A stretch of DNA of 62,548 bases from Pseudomonadota bacterium (GCA_023422775.1 JAFAGM010000078.1:1-62548); one strand, 5' to 3'; positions 52,352 to 62,375 are shown, counted from the first letter of the stretch. Notes: a model not told the origin generated them from the letters alone. Numbers and translations: made by a program.

Positions 52352-53542
52352 TCAGTTCGCGTAGAGGCCCTCGACGATCGGCAGGCGTGCGGCGCGGAGT
52401 GCCGGAAACAGTCCGCCGATCAGGCCCACGATCAGCGCGAGCGCGACGCCTTCGCCGATCAGCCAGGGGCTGAGCTTGAAGTCGAACACCACCTGGGTGA
52501 AGTTGCCGCCAAGGGTCGAGGCCGTGACGCCGTCGAAAATCAGGTAGGTGGCGGCGGCCCCCAACAGGCCGCCGATGGCCGCGAGCAGCAGCGATTCGGC
52601 CAGCGTTCCGACAAAGGCGGGGAAGCCGCCGAAGCCGATGGCGCGCAGCGTCGCGATTTCCGTCGCGCGGGCTGCGACCGACGAATACATCGTGTTCAGC
52701 GCGCCGGCGATCGCGCCCAGCGCCATCGCGATCGCCAGCGGCCAGCCGAGCTTCTGGATCAGGTCGGAGGTTTGCGAGGCCTGCTCGGCGAAGTAGGCCG
52801 CTTCCGATTTGACGTCGAGCTTCAGCCGCGGATCGTTGTCGCTGTAGCTCTTGAGTTCATTGAGTGCGGCCGGCCCGGTGAGGCGCACCCGCACGGTCTG
52901 GACGATGTTGTTGCGGTTGAACAGGCTCTGCACCACCGGAAGATCGGCCCAGATCTCGGATTCGAACACGCTGCCGCCGGCCTCGAACACGCCGACGACG
53001 GTCCAGCGCGTGGCGCCGAACGACACGGTGCTGCCGATGTCGAACCCTGCGAATTCACGCTGCAACGCCTTGCCGACCATCACCTCGTTGCTGCCGCGAT
53101 TGAACATGCGGCCTGCGGTGATGCTGATGTCCTTGCGCAGCGCGATGCCCTGTTCGCCGATCCCGCGCAGCGGCAGGTTGGCCTTGGTCCCGGTGGAGCG
53201 CTTGATGCCGTCGACCACGAGATAGAGTTCCGGCGAGATCAGGGGCTTGCCGTCGCTGCCGCGCGCGATGCCGGGGCCGTCCTCGATCAGCCGCACCTGG
53301 TCGCGGCTCACGGTGCTGTTGATTTCGGCCTGCGAGCCCGCCCGCAGCACGATCGCGATGTCGTCGGCGCCGGCGCCGGCGATGGTGCGCTGGAACCCGT
53401 TGGCCATCGCCAGGAATGCGAGCAGCACGATCACCACCAGCGCGATCGCGATCACGGTCGAGAGCGAGAGCCAGCGCCGCTGCGCGATGCTCCTGAGATT
53501 GATTGATGTGACGGCGGCCATCTGAAGCCAGAGCGAACGCAT
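52352..53542 (-). CDS. MacB/FtsX-type ABC permease (second)
   Basis: A 396-residue permease from ATG 53542. A first helix (WLSLSTVIAIALVVIVLLAFLAM), a large periplasmic domain of about 230 residues and three C-terminal helices with EIATLRAIGFGGFPAF make it a MacB-type mechanotransmission permease. Its start lies three bases from the end of the preceding permease gene. It pairs with that permease, the ATPase and the adaptor. Confidence 0.88.
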   Translation of the reverse strand: MRSLWLQMAAVTSINLRSIAQRRWLSLSTVIAIALVVIVLLAFLAMANGFQRTIAGAGADDIAIVLRAGSQAEINSTVSRDQVRLIEDGPGIARGSDGKPLISPELYLVVDGIKRSTGTKANLPLRGIGEQGIALRKDISITAGRMFNRGSNEVMVGKALQREFAGFDIGSTVSFGATRWTVVGVFEAGGSVFESEIWADLPVVQSLFNRNNIVQTVRVRLTGPAALNELKSYSDNDPRLKLDVKSEAAYFAEQASQTSDLIQKLGWPLAIAMALGAIAGALNTMYSSVAARATEIATLRAIGFGGFPAFVGTLAESLLLAAIGGLLGAAATYLIFDGVTASTLGGNFTQVVFDFKLSPWLIGEGVALALIVGLIGGLFPALRAARLPIVEGLYAN

Positions 53543-53544
53543 GC

Positions 53545-54705
53545 CTACCCCCGTCCCAGTGCAGTTGCGATCCGCAGCCGCATGGCGTTGAGCGCCGGGA
53601 TGATTCCCGTGATGAGTCCGAGCGCGATCATCAGCGCCAACCCCTGCAGGGCTATCGTCGGTGATACCGCGAAAGCGGGTACGACGTTGGAAAGGCTCGA
53701 TCGCAGCGCCATCGCGATCAGCGCCGCTATCGCGAGGCCCGGGATGCCGCCGAGCAGCGCCAGCAACACGGATTCGCCGAGCACCATCGCCAGGATACGC
53801 GGACCCGAAAAGCCGAGCGTCTTGAGGACGCCGATCTCGCGCGTCCGCTCGCGGATCGACAGCGCCATGGTGTTGCCGACGATCATCAGGATGGTGACGA
53901 AGGCAGCTCCCACCACCAGCAGCACGATCAGCGCGATATTGCCGAACTGCGCCGCGAACGCCTTGCCGAACGCCTTTTCGGTGTCGGTCGAGGTCTCGGC
54001 GGTGGAATTGGCGAACATCGCGTCGATCGCCTTCGCCACCCGGTCGTTGTTTTCGGGCGAGGTGGTCTGAAGGATCATCCAGCCGATGGTGTCCTTTCCG
54101 AACGAGCGGGTCTCGTCGAAATAGGGATACTGGAACAGGAGGAAATTCGTGTCGACGTGGTCGGCCTTGCCCTTGACGATGCCGGCAATGGTGAGATCCC
54201 AGCTGTGGCCGCCGCTCTTCTGGCTGAAGATATTGCTCTGAATCGGAATGCGGTCGCCGATTTTCCAGCCCCATTTCTGCGCCAGATTCTCGCCGACGAC
54301 CGCGCTGCCGCGGTCGCGCATGAAGGCCTGAAGCTGGTCGGGAGCGACCTCGAATTCGCTGCGATAGACGTCGAAATAGGTGTTCGGCTCGATCGCGAGC
54401 GCCATGATGAAGTTCTTCGGATCCTGGTAGTAGCCGCCGAACCAGTTGGCGAAGGTCACCTGGCGTACGCCATCCACCGCGCGCACGCGATTGAAGTAGG
54501 CGATCGGCATCGGCTGGGTGAAGTTGATCTTGTTGACGGTGATCATCCGGTCCGCGGCGGCGCGATCCTCGCCGGCGGTGAAGGCGCGGTAGAACCCGGC
54601 GAGCACGCCGAAGATCATGAAGGCGATCAGGATCGACACGATCATCAGGCCGGCGCGCAGCTTGCGGCGGAACAGGTTCTTCCGCACCAGGTCGAAGTCG
54701 TTCAC
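53545..54705 (-). CDS. MacB/FtsX-type ABC permease (first)
   Basis: A 386-residue permease from GTG 54705 (NDFDLVRKNLFRRKLRAGL). It has one N-terminal helix, a periplasmic domain, and C-terminal helices with REIGVLKTLGFSGPRILAMVLGES. The GTG overlaps the stop of the ATPase gene (GTGA). The longer frame back to 54891 runs antisense-free through the ATPase gene and is not used. Confidence 0.88.
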   Translation of the reverse strand: MNDFDLVRKNLFRRKLRAGLMIVSILIAFMIFGVLAGFYRAFTAGEDRAAADRMITVNKINFTQPMPIAYFNRVRAVDGVRQVTFANWFGGYYQDPKNFIMALAIEPNTYFDVYRSEFEVAPDQLQAFMRDRGSAVVGENLAQKWGWKIGDRIPIQSNIFSQKSGGHSWDLTIAGIVKGKADHVDTNFLLFQYPYFDETRSFGKDTIGWMILQTTSPENNDRVAKAIDAMFANSTAETSTDTEKAFGKAFAAQFGNIALIVLLVVGAAFVTILMIVGNTMALSIRERTREIGVLKTLGFSGPRILAMVLGESVLLALLGGIPGLAIAALIAMALRSSLSNVVPAFAVSPTIALQGLALMIALGLITGIIPALNAMRLRIATALGRG

Positions 54706-55400
54706 GCGGCCAACTCCCGTTCGACGAAGCGGCCCTTGTCGAGATGCAGGACGCGCCTGGCATAGTTTGCCGCCGCGGGATCGTGGGTCACCATCACGAT
54801 GGTCTTGCCGAGTTCGCCATTGAGCAGTTGCAGGATCGAGAGAATCTCGTCGGCGGACTGGCGGTCGAGATCGCCGGTGGGCTCGTCGCACAGCAGCATG
54901 TTCGGATCCGAGACGATGGCGCGCGCGATCGCGACGCGCTGCTGCTGGCCGCCCGACATTTCGCGCGGCCGGTGCTTGATGCGGTCGGCGAGGCCGACCA
55001 CGGAAAGCGCGGTGTGAACGCGCGCTGAGCGCTCCTTGCGGCTCAGTCTGGTGAGCAGCAGCGGCAGCTCGACGTTTTGCGCCGCGGTCAGCATCGGCAT
55101 CAGATTGTAGAACTGGAAGATGAAGCCGATATTGGCGGCCCGCCAGGCGGCGAGCTGGCTCTCGGAGAGGCCGTCGATGCGCTTGTCCGCGATGGTTATC
55201 TCGCCCGCGTCGACGCGATCGATACCGCCGAGCAGGTTGAGCAGCGTGGTCTTGCCCGAACCCGACGGCCCCATGACGGCGACGAAATCGCCGCGGGGTA
55301 TGGCAAGGTCGAGATGATCGAAGATCGAGATCGTTTCCTTGCCCTTGGTGAAGCGCTTGGCTACGCCGGCGAGGCGAACCATCGGATGCTCGTCTGTCAA
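54702..55400 (-). CDS. ABC exporter ATPase (MacB/LolD type)
   Basis: A 232-residue ATPase with Walker A GPSGSGKTT (from residue 44), Q-loop FQFYNLMPMLTAAQN, signature MSGGQQQR and Walker B MLLCDEPTGDLD. It powers the two adjacent permeases. Together with the HlyD-type adaptor upstream it forms a four-gene operon resembling MacAB or DevBCA exporters, which move lipids, peptides or antibiotics out through the envelope. Confidence 0.94.
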   Translation of the reverse strand: MTDEHPMVRLAGVAKRFTKGKETISIFDHLDLAIPRGDFVAVMGPSGSGKTTLLNLLGGIDRVDAGEITIADKRIDGLSESQLAAWRAANIGFIFQFYNLMPMLTAAQNVELPLLLTRLSRKERSARVHTALSVVGLADRIKHRPREMSGGQQQRVAIARAIVSDPNMLLCDEPTGDLDRQSADEILSILQLLNGELGKTIVMVTHDPAAANYARRVLHLDKGRFVERELAA

Positions 55401-55435
55401 GTCAGTCTCCTCTCGGGAATGCGGCGGTGTGCGCG

Positions 55436-56503
55436 CTAGTTCGCGGTGGCTTCTCTGGCGCCATTGGCCCTGGCGTCGCTCATGAAGTTCACCTTCACCG
55501 CCATGTCGGGCAGGATGCGCGGATCCTTCTTGTCGAAGCGGATGCGGACCTTCACCGTCGCCTTCTCGCGGTTCGCGGTCGGCACGATCGCGATCACGGA
55601 GGCGGGAATGGTCCAGTCGGGGTAGGCGTCCAGCACCGCGTTCACGGCGCCGCCGGGGGCGACGCGGCCGATGAAGGCCTCGTTCACGTCCACCTCGATC
55701 TCGATCGAATCCATGTCGACGATGGTGCAGATCCCGGTGCGGGTGTAGCCGCCGACCGACATCGGCGAAATCATCTCGCCGGGCTGAGCGCTGCGGTCGA
55801 CGACGACGCCGGCGAAGGGGGCGCGGATCTGGTGCTTGTCGAGCACCGAGGCGCTGCGTTGGGCGTCGATCTTCGCAGTCTCGAGCTGCGACTGCACCTG
55901 GCGCAGTTGCGCGCTGAGCACGCCGACCCGCGCCTGCGCCTTGGTCAGGTCGGCCTCGGTCGCAAAATTCTTCTGCGACAGCGTCTGCACGCGCGACATG
56001 ATCCGCGTCGCGTCCTGCAGGTCGGCATTGATCGCGGCAATCGCGGCATCGGCGGTCTCGACGCGCGAGCGGGCGAGTTCATAGTCCTTTTCGGCAAGCA
56101 CGCTGTCGAGCCGCGCGACGACCTGGCCTTCGGTGACCGTCATGCCTTCGTCGATGAAGACCTCGACCACCTTGCCGGTAATCTCGGCCGCGACGGTGGC
56201 CTTGCGGCGCGCCACGACATAACCTGACGCCGCGAGCGCGCCGCCCGGCCTCGCATTGGCCGCTGCCTGCGGCGGCGGAGAGGGAGGCTGCGACGCCTGC
56301 GGCTGTGCGGCCGGCTGCGGTGCGGTCTCGTTGCGGGAGTCCTGCTGGCGAAATTCGTAGACGGCAAAGGCGGCCGCGCTTGCGATGACGCAGGCCACAG
56401 CGATCGCCGCGATCGGCAGCCAGCGGCGGCCCGATCGTTCCACCGTGGCGGCGCTGCGATCGATCGTCAGCGATTTCAAAAGTTCGCTCTTGTCACGCGT
56501 CAT
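55436..56503 (-). CDS. Periplasmic adaptor of the ABC exporter (HlyD/RND-type)
   Basis: A 355-residue membrane-fusion protein with one membrane helix near residues 30-50 (WLPIAAIAVACVIASAAAFAVY), a Pro/Ala/Gln-rich linker, lipoyl motif (VVEVFIDEGMTVTEGQVVARLDS), a helical hairpin and the barrel segment IRAPFAGVVVDRSAQPGEMISP. It is the first gene of the four-gene exporter operon and lies 35 bases before the ATPase gene. Confidence 0.92.
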   Translation of the reverse strand: MTRDKSELLKSLTIDRSAATVERSGRRWLPIAAIAVACVIASAAAFAVYEFRQQDSRNETAPQPAAQPQASQPPSPPPQAAANARPGGALAASGYVVARRKATVAAEITGKVVEVFIDEGMTVTEGQVVARLDSVLAEKDYELARSRVETADAAIAAINADLQDATRIMSRVQTLSQKNFATEADLTKAQARVGVLSAQLRQVQSQLETAKIDAQRSASVLDKHQIRAPFAGVVVDRSAQPGEMISPMSVGGYTRTGICTIVDMDSIEIEVDVNEAFIGRVAPGGAVNAVLDAYPDWTIPASVIAIVPTANREKATVKVRIRFDKKDPRILPDMAVKVNFMSDARANGAREATAN

Positions 56504-56883
56504 CGTTCATTTCCATCCGCCTGCGCGCTGCAGCATCCTGCGCGGCTGCATTGTTCGCGCTGGCATCCTCGTTCACGACCGGCTTGCATGTCTCGCCATG
56601 GAATGGGCCGGCGCCCACGTTCCGGTGAGCGGCACCCGGTTTCCCTGTCAAATCCCGTTCAATCCTCGCGGACGCCAGGCGGCACCGGTTTCGAGGACGC
56701 AACTGGCCGAAATCTAAAGCCTGACAGCGACGGAGGCAAATCCTGCAACCAGCGAGCGTGCGCCGACTTGATCCCCTTCTCGCCCTTATCGACGCGACAT
56801 CGTGGACCTTTTTTACGGCCGGACATTGTCACGCCTGCGACATATCCGCTTGAAGATCACGCAAAGCGCTGCGGCGAGGGGTG
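56504..56883. other. Intergenic stretch, no gene seen
   Basis: About 380 bases between the adaptor gene and the DUF3750 gene, both on the minus strand. It should hold the promoter of the exporter operon. No coding sequence or hairpin of note was found. Confidence 0.4.
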
Positions 56884-57636
56884 TCACTGCGCAAGCGGCA
56901 GGCCGAGGCGGCCCACGCCCGGCAGCTTCAACGCAGGGCGGCGGATGTCGAGCCCCACGACACCGCCGAAAAAGTTGAGTTCGATCCCCTCGATCCATCC
57001 GATCGTCAGCCCGAGATAGCCGCCAAGCGAAGCAAACACGCCGGTGCGCGACGGCGTGAAGCCGTACCAGTCGCCGCGATAAGGATAGTCCTTGCCGATC
57101 GCCGTCGGCGGCAGCACCGCGTTCAATTCGGGTACCGTGTCCAGGATCGCCTGGATGAATGTGTTGGAGTTCGGACCGGGCCAGGCGCTGTAATCGCCAT
57201 AGGCCCTGAACTTGTAGTTCTCGATGACCGAGCGAATCCTGGGAATGAGAGCTTCGGCCGCTTCGCCATCAACGCTCGCGACCGTTTCCGGAACGGCCCC
57301 GAACCACCTGCCGTCCGCGAGAAACCCGTCGATCCGGATCGGTTCGCCCCAGGCCGTGTAATCATAGCGGCTGTACCTGGCGGCGCCGCGCTCCTTGACG
57401 ACGATCCAGGTGTGAACCGCGAAGATGCCGCGCCAGCGCACGGTGCGCGCCGCGAACACCCTGATCAGCGCCGGCGAATGGTCGGACGCCCTCGGCAGCA
57501 GGCCTGCGCTGGAGCGGTCCGCCGTCTGCCAGTTTCCCCGCCGTTCGCCGAGCAAATAGATCACGGCGGAACAAGCCACGGGGACGAGCACGAGCAGGAT
57601 GAAGACCAACAGGTATTTTTTCACGGGCAGGATCAA
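56884..57636 (-). CDS. DUF3750-family membrane-anchored protein
   Basis: A 250-residue protein with an N-terminal hydrophobic segment (KYLLVFILLVLVPVACSAVIYLL). The rest fits DUF3750: WRGIFAVHTWIVVKE, AYGDYSAWPGPNSNTFI and ATAIGKDYP-like segments. The conserved His, Asn and Trp residues in WPGPNSNTF suggest a small hydrolase, but no activity is established for this family. Confidence 0.8.
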   Translation of the reverse strand: MILPVKKYLLVFILLVLVPVACSAVIYLLGERRGNWQTADRSSAGLLPRASDHSPALIRVFAARTVRWRGIFAVHTWIVVKERGAARYSRYDYTAWGEPIRIDGFLADGRWFGAVPETVASVDGEAAEALIPRIRSVIENYKFRAYGDYSAWPGPNSNTFIQAILDTVPELNAVLPPTAIGKDYPYRGDWYGFTPSRTGVFASLGGYLGLTIGWIEGIELNFFGGVVGLDIRRPALKLPGVGRLGLPLAQ

Positions 57637-57764
57637 CTGGAACGCTGGCGAAGGGCTTCAATGTAATTGCCCCGGTTCCGTTTTCCAGCCCGGCCGGCGT
57701 CGGCCATCGCGGCCCCGCGTCCGCCCGGCGGCCTGTCGCCGCCTTGTCCGCGGTCAGGACCCGC

Positions 57765-58058
57765 TCAGTTCAGGGGCAGCCAGGTCAGATCGCCGGAGTT
57801 GCCGCATGTGTTGCAGTGGGCGGGCAGGTCGAACGTGTTGGCGAGCTGCCATTCCTGCGCCTCGTTGCTCCATTGAACGGTCGCGGAACAGGTGATGTCA
57901 TCGGACTGGCAGCGGGAGCAGACCGGCGTTGCGCGTGTCGCCCGGGTTTCGTGGTGTCGCGCGGCCGGGGCCGCCTCCGGCGCCTGCTCGAATGGATTGC
58001 GAAGCAAGGTAAGTCTCAAGATGCGCCCCCGATCATCCCAATGTTCACTACCGAACAT
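57765..58058 (-). CDS. Small zinc-ribbon protein
   Basis: A 97-residue protein with two cysteine pairs, CSRCQSDD and CNTCG, separated by about 34 residues with a Trp-rich beta segment (VQWSNEAQEWQL). This is the layout of a zinc ribbon. The N-terminal third is charged and variable. Function unknown; no neighbour hints at one. Confidence 0.6.
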   Translation of the reverse strand: MFGSEHWDDRGRILRLTLLRNPFEQAPEAAPAARHHETRATRATPVCSRCQSDDITCSATVQWSNEAQEWQLANTFDLPAHCNTCGNSGDLTWLPLN

Positions 58059-58427
58059 AACTCCGGACGGTTTGGCTGTCTTCGGCGCGCGGCGCGCCTG
58101 CCTGTGAAATTCACCAGAATTTAATGATTCGCAAGACGGCTACCTTATGGCGGTCGATATCGACCCGGATAACGGATAATCCTGCGTTTTGAGGAAGGTC
58201 GCCGGAAGGGGCCCGCGGGAACCGGGCTTCCCGCCAAACGTTCATTTTAGCGGTCGGCGAGCGCTGGCCCGTAAACCCGCTTCCGTTTCCCGAGCGCTCC
58301 GAGGTGTCGACTGCTCCAGAACTCATCCATCCTCCTGCCCGGCGATACCGTCTGGAAAAAGTGCAAGACGGGCCGGCTCGCCGTCCTGAACGACGCTGCC
58401 GCCTATTTTGCCGCGCTGCGCGAAGCC

Positions 58428-60404
58428 ATGCTGCTCGCCACGCATCAGGTCTATATCATCGGCTGGGACACCCACAGCCAGACCCGCCTTGTCGGGCCTT
58501 CCGGCCACGCCGACGACGGGTTTCCCGAAGAGCTCGGTCCGTTTCTCAAGGCATTGCTGAAAGCGAAGGCCGAACTGCGGATCGACATTCTGAGCTGGGA
58601 CTTTCCGGCGCTCTATGCCGTCGAACGCGAGTGGAATTCCCCGGAGAAGTTTGCGGCGGGCACGTCGGACCGGCTTCGCTTCTGTTTCGATTCCAGCCTT
58701 CCGCTAGGTTCTGCCCAGCACCAGAAGATCGTCGTCATCGACAGGGCAGTCGCGTTCTCCGGAGGGCTCGACCTGACGATCCGGCGCTGGGACACCAGCG
58801 AGCACGCCGCCCGTCATCCGCATCGGGCGGATCCCGACGGCAAGCCGTACCCGCCGTTTCACGACGTCCAGTGCATGGTCGATGGCGAGGCTGCTGCCGC
58901 GCTTCTCGAACTGGCCGAGAGCCGCTGGCGGGCCGCCGGCTGCACGGTCGAAAACACCAATGTGCCGGCCGGCGACCGCTGGCCGGCCTCGGTGCCGGTT
59001 CAGGCCCGGGACATCGCTGCCGGCATCGCGCGGACGGAGATCAGGACCGCGTACGATCCGGGCGTGGACGAGGTCGCAAGGCTGTTCGAGGCATCCATCG
59101 GCGCGGCAAACCGCTTCATCTATATCGAGAACCAGTTCACCAGCACCACCGAAATTGCGCGCCTGCTGGCGCAGCGGATGCTCGATGTACCCTCGCTTCG
59201 TGTCCTGATCGTCACGCCCAGGATGCATTCGTCCTGGTTCGAGTCCCAGGCCATGCAGGGCGGCCGCGGCGGCTTCATCGACGTCTTCGTCGCGGCAGGC
59301 GTCATGGACAGGATTCGCTTTCTCTACCCCGCGAGGCGGGATGGCGGTTCGGTCGCCGCCGTCATGGTGCACAGCAAGGTGATGATCGTCGATGATTGTC
59401 TGCTGCGCATAGGTTCCGCCAATCTCAACAACCGCTCGATGGGCGCGGACACCGAGTGCGATCTCGCCTTCGAGGCGACGTCCGAGGCGCATCGGCAATT
59501 CATCAGCCGGCTGCGCCGCGGGCTCATCGGCCATTTCTGCGGCGCGGACGAGCAGGAAATCGAAAACAATGAAGCCGACCTCCCTGGATATCTCGACCGG
59601 TTGTCGGGTGACGACAGGGAGAAGTCGCTGCAACCGATCGACCCGAGCAGCCAGTTCGGCAGCGTCGCCAGCGTCGTGCAGCCCGTTGCGGATCCGAGGC
59701 AGCCTCTCGATCTCGAGCGCGCGGCCAACCGCATGTGGACGCCGCGAACGATCCTGGCCGCGGGCGGGATCGCTGCGGCCCTCGGCGGTCTCGCGCTGGT
59801 CTGGCAATATACTTCGCTGAGCGATTTCACCGAGATAGGCCTCGTGTCTTCGGTCATTGCGCGATCGGAATTTGCGCCCTTGCTGGCGATTGCCGCGTTC
59901 GTCGTCGGTGGCCTGCTGGTATTTCCGGTCGTTGTCCTTATCGCGGCGACGGCCGCGGCGCTCGGCCCGTGGCTGGGCTTTGTCACGGCCGGCGCAGGCG
60001 TGCTCCTCAGTGCGCTCGTTCTGTTCGGTATCGGTCGGGTGCTCGGTCAGGCCCGGCTGCAGCGCCTGCTCGGTCGCCGCTCGTTGCGGGTCCAGAATCG
60101 CATCATCGGCAAGGGCGTCGTCGCCGTCGCCATGATCCGCATGGTGCCGATCGCCCCGTTTTCGATCGTCAACGTGGTGGCCGGCGCCAGCAAGCTGCGC
60201 CTGCGGGATTACATGCTCGGAACGGCGCTCGGCATGATACCGGGTATTGCAGCGATGGCGGTATTGGGGGCGCAGATCGCGGACCTGGCGCGCAATGCAT
60301 CATGGGCTAACGTACTGCTGCTTGGTCTTGCGATCGTTGCCTGGATCGCTGTGTGCCTCGGCGTGCAGTTCCTGGTGACATGGCTGGCGGGACGAAGGAC
60401 GTGA
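58428..60404 (+). CDS. Phospholipase D-like protein fused to a TVP38/DedA-type membrane domain
   Basis: At least 658 residues. Two HKD sites define the phospholipase D part: QHQKIVVIDRAVAFSGGLDL (His98 from this start) and VHSKVMIVDDCLLRIGSANLNN. From about residue 440 a TVP38-type membrane domain follows (PLLAIAAFVVGGLLVFPVVVLIAATAAALGPW...). Homologous sequence continues upstream of ATG 58428 (ILLPGDTVWKKCKTGRLAVL) to 58275, but that frame has no ATG, GTG or TTG; a GTG at 58304 in the next frame (MSTAP) fits the expected start. A one-base shift near 58319 is likely. Confidence 0.82.
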   Translation: MLLATHQVYIIGWDTHSQTRLVGPSGHADDGFPEELGPFLKALLKAKAELRIDILSWDFPALYAVEREWNSPEKFAAGTSDRLRFCFDSSLPLGSAQHQKIVVIDRAVAFSGGLDLTIRRWDTSEHAARHPHRADPDGKPYPPFHDVQCMVDGEAAAALLELAESRWRAAGCTVENTNVPAGDRWPASVPVQARDIAAGIARTEIRTAYDPGVDEVARLFEASIGAANRFIYIENQFTSTTEIARLLAQRMLDVPSLRVLIVTPRMHSSWFESQAMQGGRGGFIDVFVAAGVMDRIRFLYPARRDGGSVAAVMVHSKVMIVDDCLLRIGSANLNNRSMGADTECDLAFEATSEAHRQFISRLRRGLIGHFCGADEQEIENNEADLPGYLDRLSGDDREKSLQPIDPSSQFGSVASVVQPVADPRQPLDLERAANRMWTPRTILAAGGIAAALGGLALVWQYTSLSDFTEIGLVSSVIARSEFAPLLAIAAFVVGGLLVFPVVVLIAATAAALGPWLGFVTAGAGVLLSALVLFGIGRVLGQARLQRLLGRRSLRVQNRIIGKGVVAVAMIRMVPIAPFSIVNVVAGASKLRLRDYMLGTALGMIPGIAAMAVLGAQIADLARNASWANVLLLGLAIVAWIAVCLGVQFLVTWLAGRRT

Positions 60405-61087
60405 CCGGAAGCCTGCGCATCATGACGTGGAACGTCCACGGCACGTTCAACCTCAATCCGAAATTCGATCTCGACGGCGTATGTTCGCTGATCCGCCATT
60501 GGTCTCCCGATGTGGTCGCGCTGCAGGAAGTCGACTCGCGCGGGCGAAACGACGATCCCTTCATGCGATTGGCCGAGGCCGTCGGCGACCATCGAATCGA
60601 TGCCCGGTCGATCGTCACGCAGGATGGCGATTACGGCCAGGCGCTGTTCAGCCGCTGGCCGTTTGCCGAACCGCCCGAGGTGGTCGACGTGTCGTATCGG
60701 GAGCGCGAGCCGCGGCGGGCCATTGCCGCGCGCATCGTGTCCGATGTCACAGGTGAGGTGAGGGTCGTTGCGACGCATTTGGGCCTGAGCATCCACGAAA
60801 GGCACGCCCAGGCGCATGCACTGGTCGATCTGGTGACGCCTGAGCGAACGTTCGTGGTCGGCGATTTCAACGACTGGTTCTGGGTCAGGTCGGTGCGGGG
60901 CGTGCTGGCGCAGACCTGTCCGGTCCGGACGCGGCTGCGGACGTTTCCCGCCCTGTTTCCGCTGATGCGGCTCGATCGGATCTACGTCTCGCGCGACGGC
61001 GTGATCCGCTCGGCCTGGACCGATCGCAAGGCGCGGATGTATTCGGACCATCTTCCCGTGATCGCCGACGTGGTTTTTCCGGAATAG
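60401..61087 (+). CDS. Endonuclease/exonuclease/phosphatase-family protein
   Basis: A protein of about 228 residues with the family landmarks RIMTWNVHG, VVALQEVDSRG, VVATHLGLS, VVGDFNDW and YSDHLPVIADV. These residues bind the catalytic metal ion and phosphate. GTG 60401 overlaps the stop of the phospholipase D gene; ATG 60380 is an alternative. In related bacteria this gene often follows the phospholipase D-TVP38 gene, so the two probably act on the same membrane lipid or nucleic-acid substrate. Confidence 0.88.
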   Translation: MTGSLRIMTWNVHGTFNLNPKFDLDGVCSLIRHWSPDVVALQEVDSRGRNDDPFMRLAEAVGDHRIDARSIVTQDGDYGQALFSRWPFAEPPEVVDVSYREREPRRAIAARIVSDVTGEVRVVATHLGLSIHERHAQAHALVDLVTPERTFVVGDFNDWFWVRSVRGVLAQTCPVRTRLRTFPALFPLMRLDRIYVSRDGVIRSAWTDRKARMYSDHLPVIADVVFPE

Positions 61088-61190
61088 AGAATATTCGGTC
61101 ATGGCGAGGCACCTTGCCCCGCAAGCCGTTCCCTGTAACGTTGTGGCCAATCCGGCCGCGAAGTGTTTCAAGAACAAAAGGAAAAGATCG

Positions 61191-62375
61191 ATGGGGGGAG
61201 TTCTGGAGGGCGTCCGCGTTCTCGATTTCGGGCGCTATATCGCGGGGCCATATTGCGCGACATTGCTGGCGGAATTCGGCGCGGAAGTCATCCGCGTCGA
61301 AAGGCGCAAGGGGAGCGAGGACCGTTTCGTGGCGCCGGTCGGCGAAGGCGGCGAGGGCGCGCTGTTCCTGCAGGTCAACCGCAACAAGAAGTGCATCACG
61401 CTCGACCCGATGAAGCCCGAGGGGCAGGAGGTGATGCGCCGGCTGGTTGCGACATCGGATGTCGTGGTCGCCAACCTGCCGCCGCAGACGCTGCGCGCGA
61501 TGAACCTCGATTATGAATCGCTGAAGGCGATCAAGCCGGACATCATCCTGACCACGGCGACCGCGTTCGGCGGGCCGGGACCGTGGTCCGACCGCGTCGG
61601 CTTCGACGGCGTCGGCCAGGTGATGTCGGGGGCGGTCTACATGACCGGCAAGGGCGATCCGCCGTACCGGGCCGCGGTAAACTGGGTCGATTTCGGGACG
61701 GCGCTGCATTGCGCCTTCGGCACGCTTGCCGCCCTGATCGAACGCGGCAAATCCGGGCGCGGGCAGGTCGTCGAGGGCGCGCTGCTCGCGACCGCGCTTT
61801 CCTTTACCAATGCCGCGCTGATCGAACAGGCTGTCATCGCTGCCGATCGCGTGCCGACCGGCAACCTCGGCCAGACCGCGGCGCCGGTCGACATCTACCG
61901 CACCAGGGACGGCTGGGTGCTGTGCCAAGTCACGGGGCATCCGCTGTTCATCCGCTGGGCCAAACTGATGGGCGAGGATCACTGGCTGCAGGATCCGCGT
62001 TTTGCCGACGACCTCAAGCGCGGCAACAACGGGCCCGTCATCAGCGAACGGATGGCGCGCTGGTGCGCCGAGCGCACCACGCAGGAAGCGCTCGATACGC
62101 TGGGCCAGGCGATGATACCCGCCGGCCCCGTGCTGAGCCCGCAACAGGCGCTGGAGCATCCGCACATCCGCGCCGCCGGCTTCATGCAGGACGTCGAATA
62201 TCCGGGCTTGCCGAAGTCAGCGCCGACCGCCCGCGTCGCGGTGCGTCTGTCCGAGACGCCCGGCGAAATCGCAACGCGCCCGCCGACGCTGGGCGAGCAT
62301 ACCGATGAAGTGCTCGGCAGCATCGGTTACGACGCGGATGCGATCGCTGTGCTACGGCAGAACGGGATCGTATGA
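61191..62375 (+). CDS. CaiB/BaiF family CoA-transferase
   Basis: A 394-residue class III CoA-transferase beginning GVLEGVRVLDFGRYIAGPYCATLLAEFGAEVIRVE, then QVNRNKKCITLDPMKPEGQEV. GAAAAG before ATG 61191 serves as ribosome site. It has the same fold as the enzyme at 19488 but is only moderately similar. No further catabolic genes accompany it in the window. Confidence 0.92.
   Translation: MGGVLEGVRVLDFGRYIAGPYCATLLAEFGAEVIRVERRKGSEDRFVAPVGEGGEGALFLQVNRNKKCITLDPMKPEGQEVMRRLVATSDVVVANLPPQTLRAMNLDYESLKAIKPDIILTTATAFGGPGPWSDRVGFDGVGQVMSGAVYMTGKGDPPYRAAVNWVDFGTALHCAFGTLAALIERGKSGRGQVVEGALLATALSFTNAALIEQAVIAADRVPTGNLGQTAAPVDIYRTRDGWVLCQVTGHPLFIRWAKLMGEDHWLQDPRFADDLKRGNNGPVISERMARWCAERTTQEALDTLGQAMIPAGPVLSPQQALEHPHIRAAGFMQDVEYPGLPKSAPTARVAVRLSETPGEIATRPPTLGEHTDEVLGSIGYDADAIAVLRQNGIV

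Noticed and set aside
52352..54763. Single 803-residue frame through both ABC permease genes
   Set aside because: Its N-terminal half is the wrong frame of the first permease; a clear start at 53542 gives a normal permease.
58304..59395. Plus-strand frame of 363 residues over the phospholipase D gene
   Set aside because: Only its first few residues look meaningful (likely part of a frameshifted start); the remainder is an Arg-rich shadow of the HKD-containing frame.
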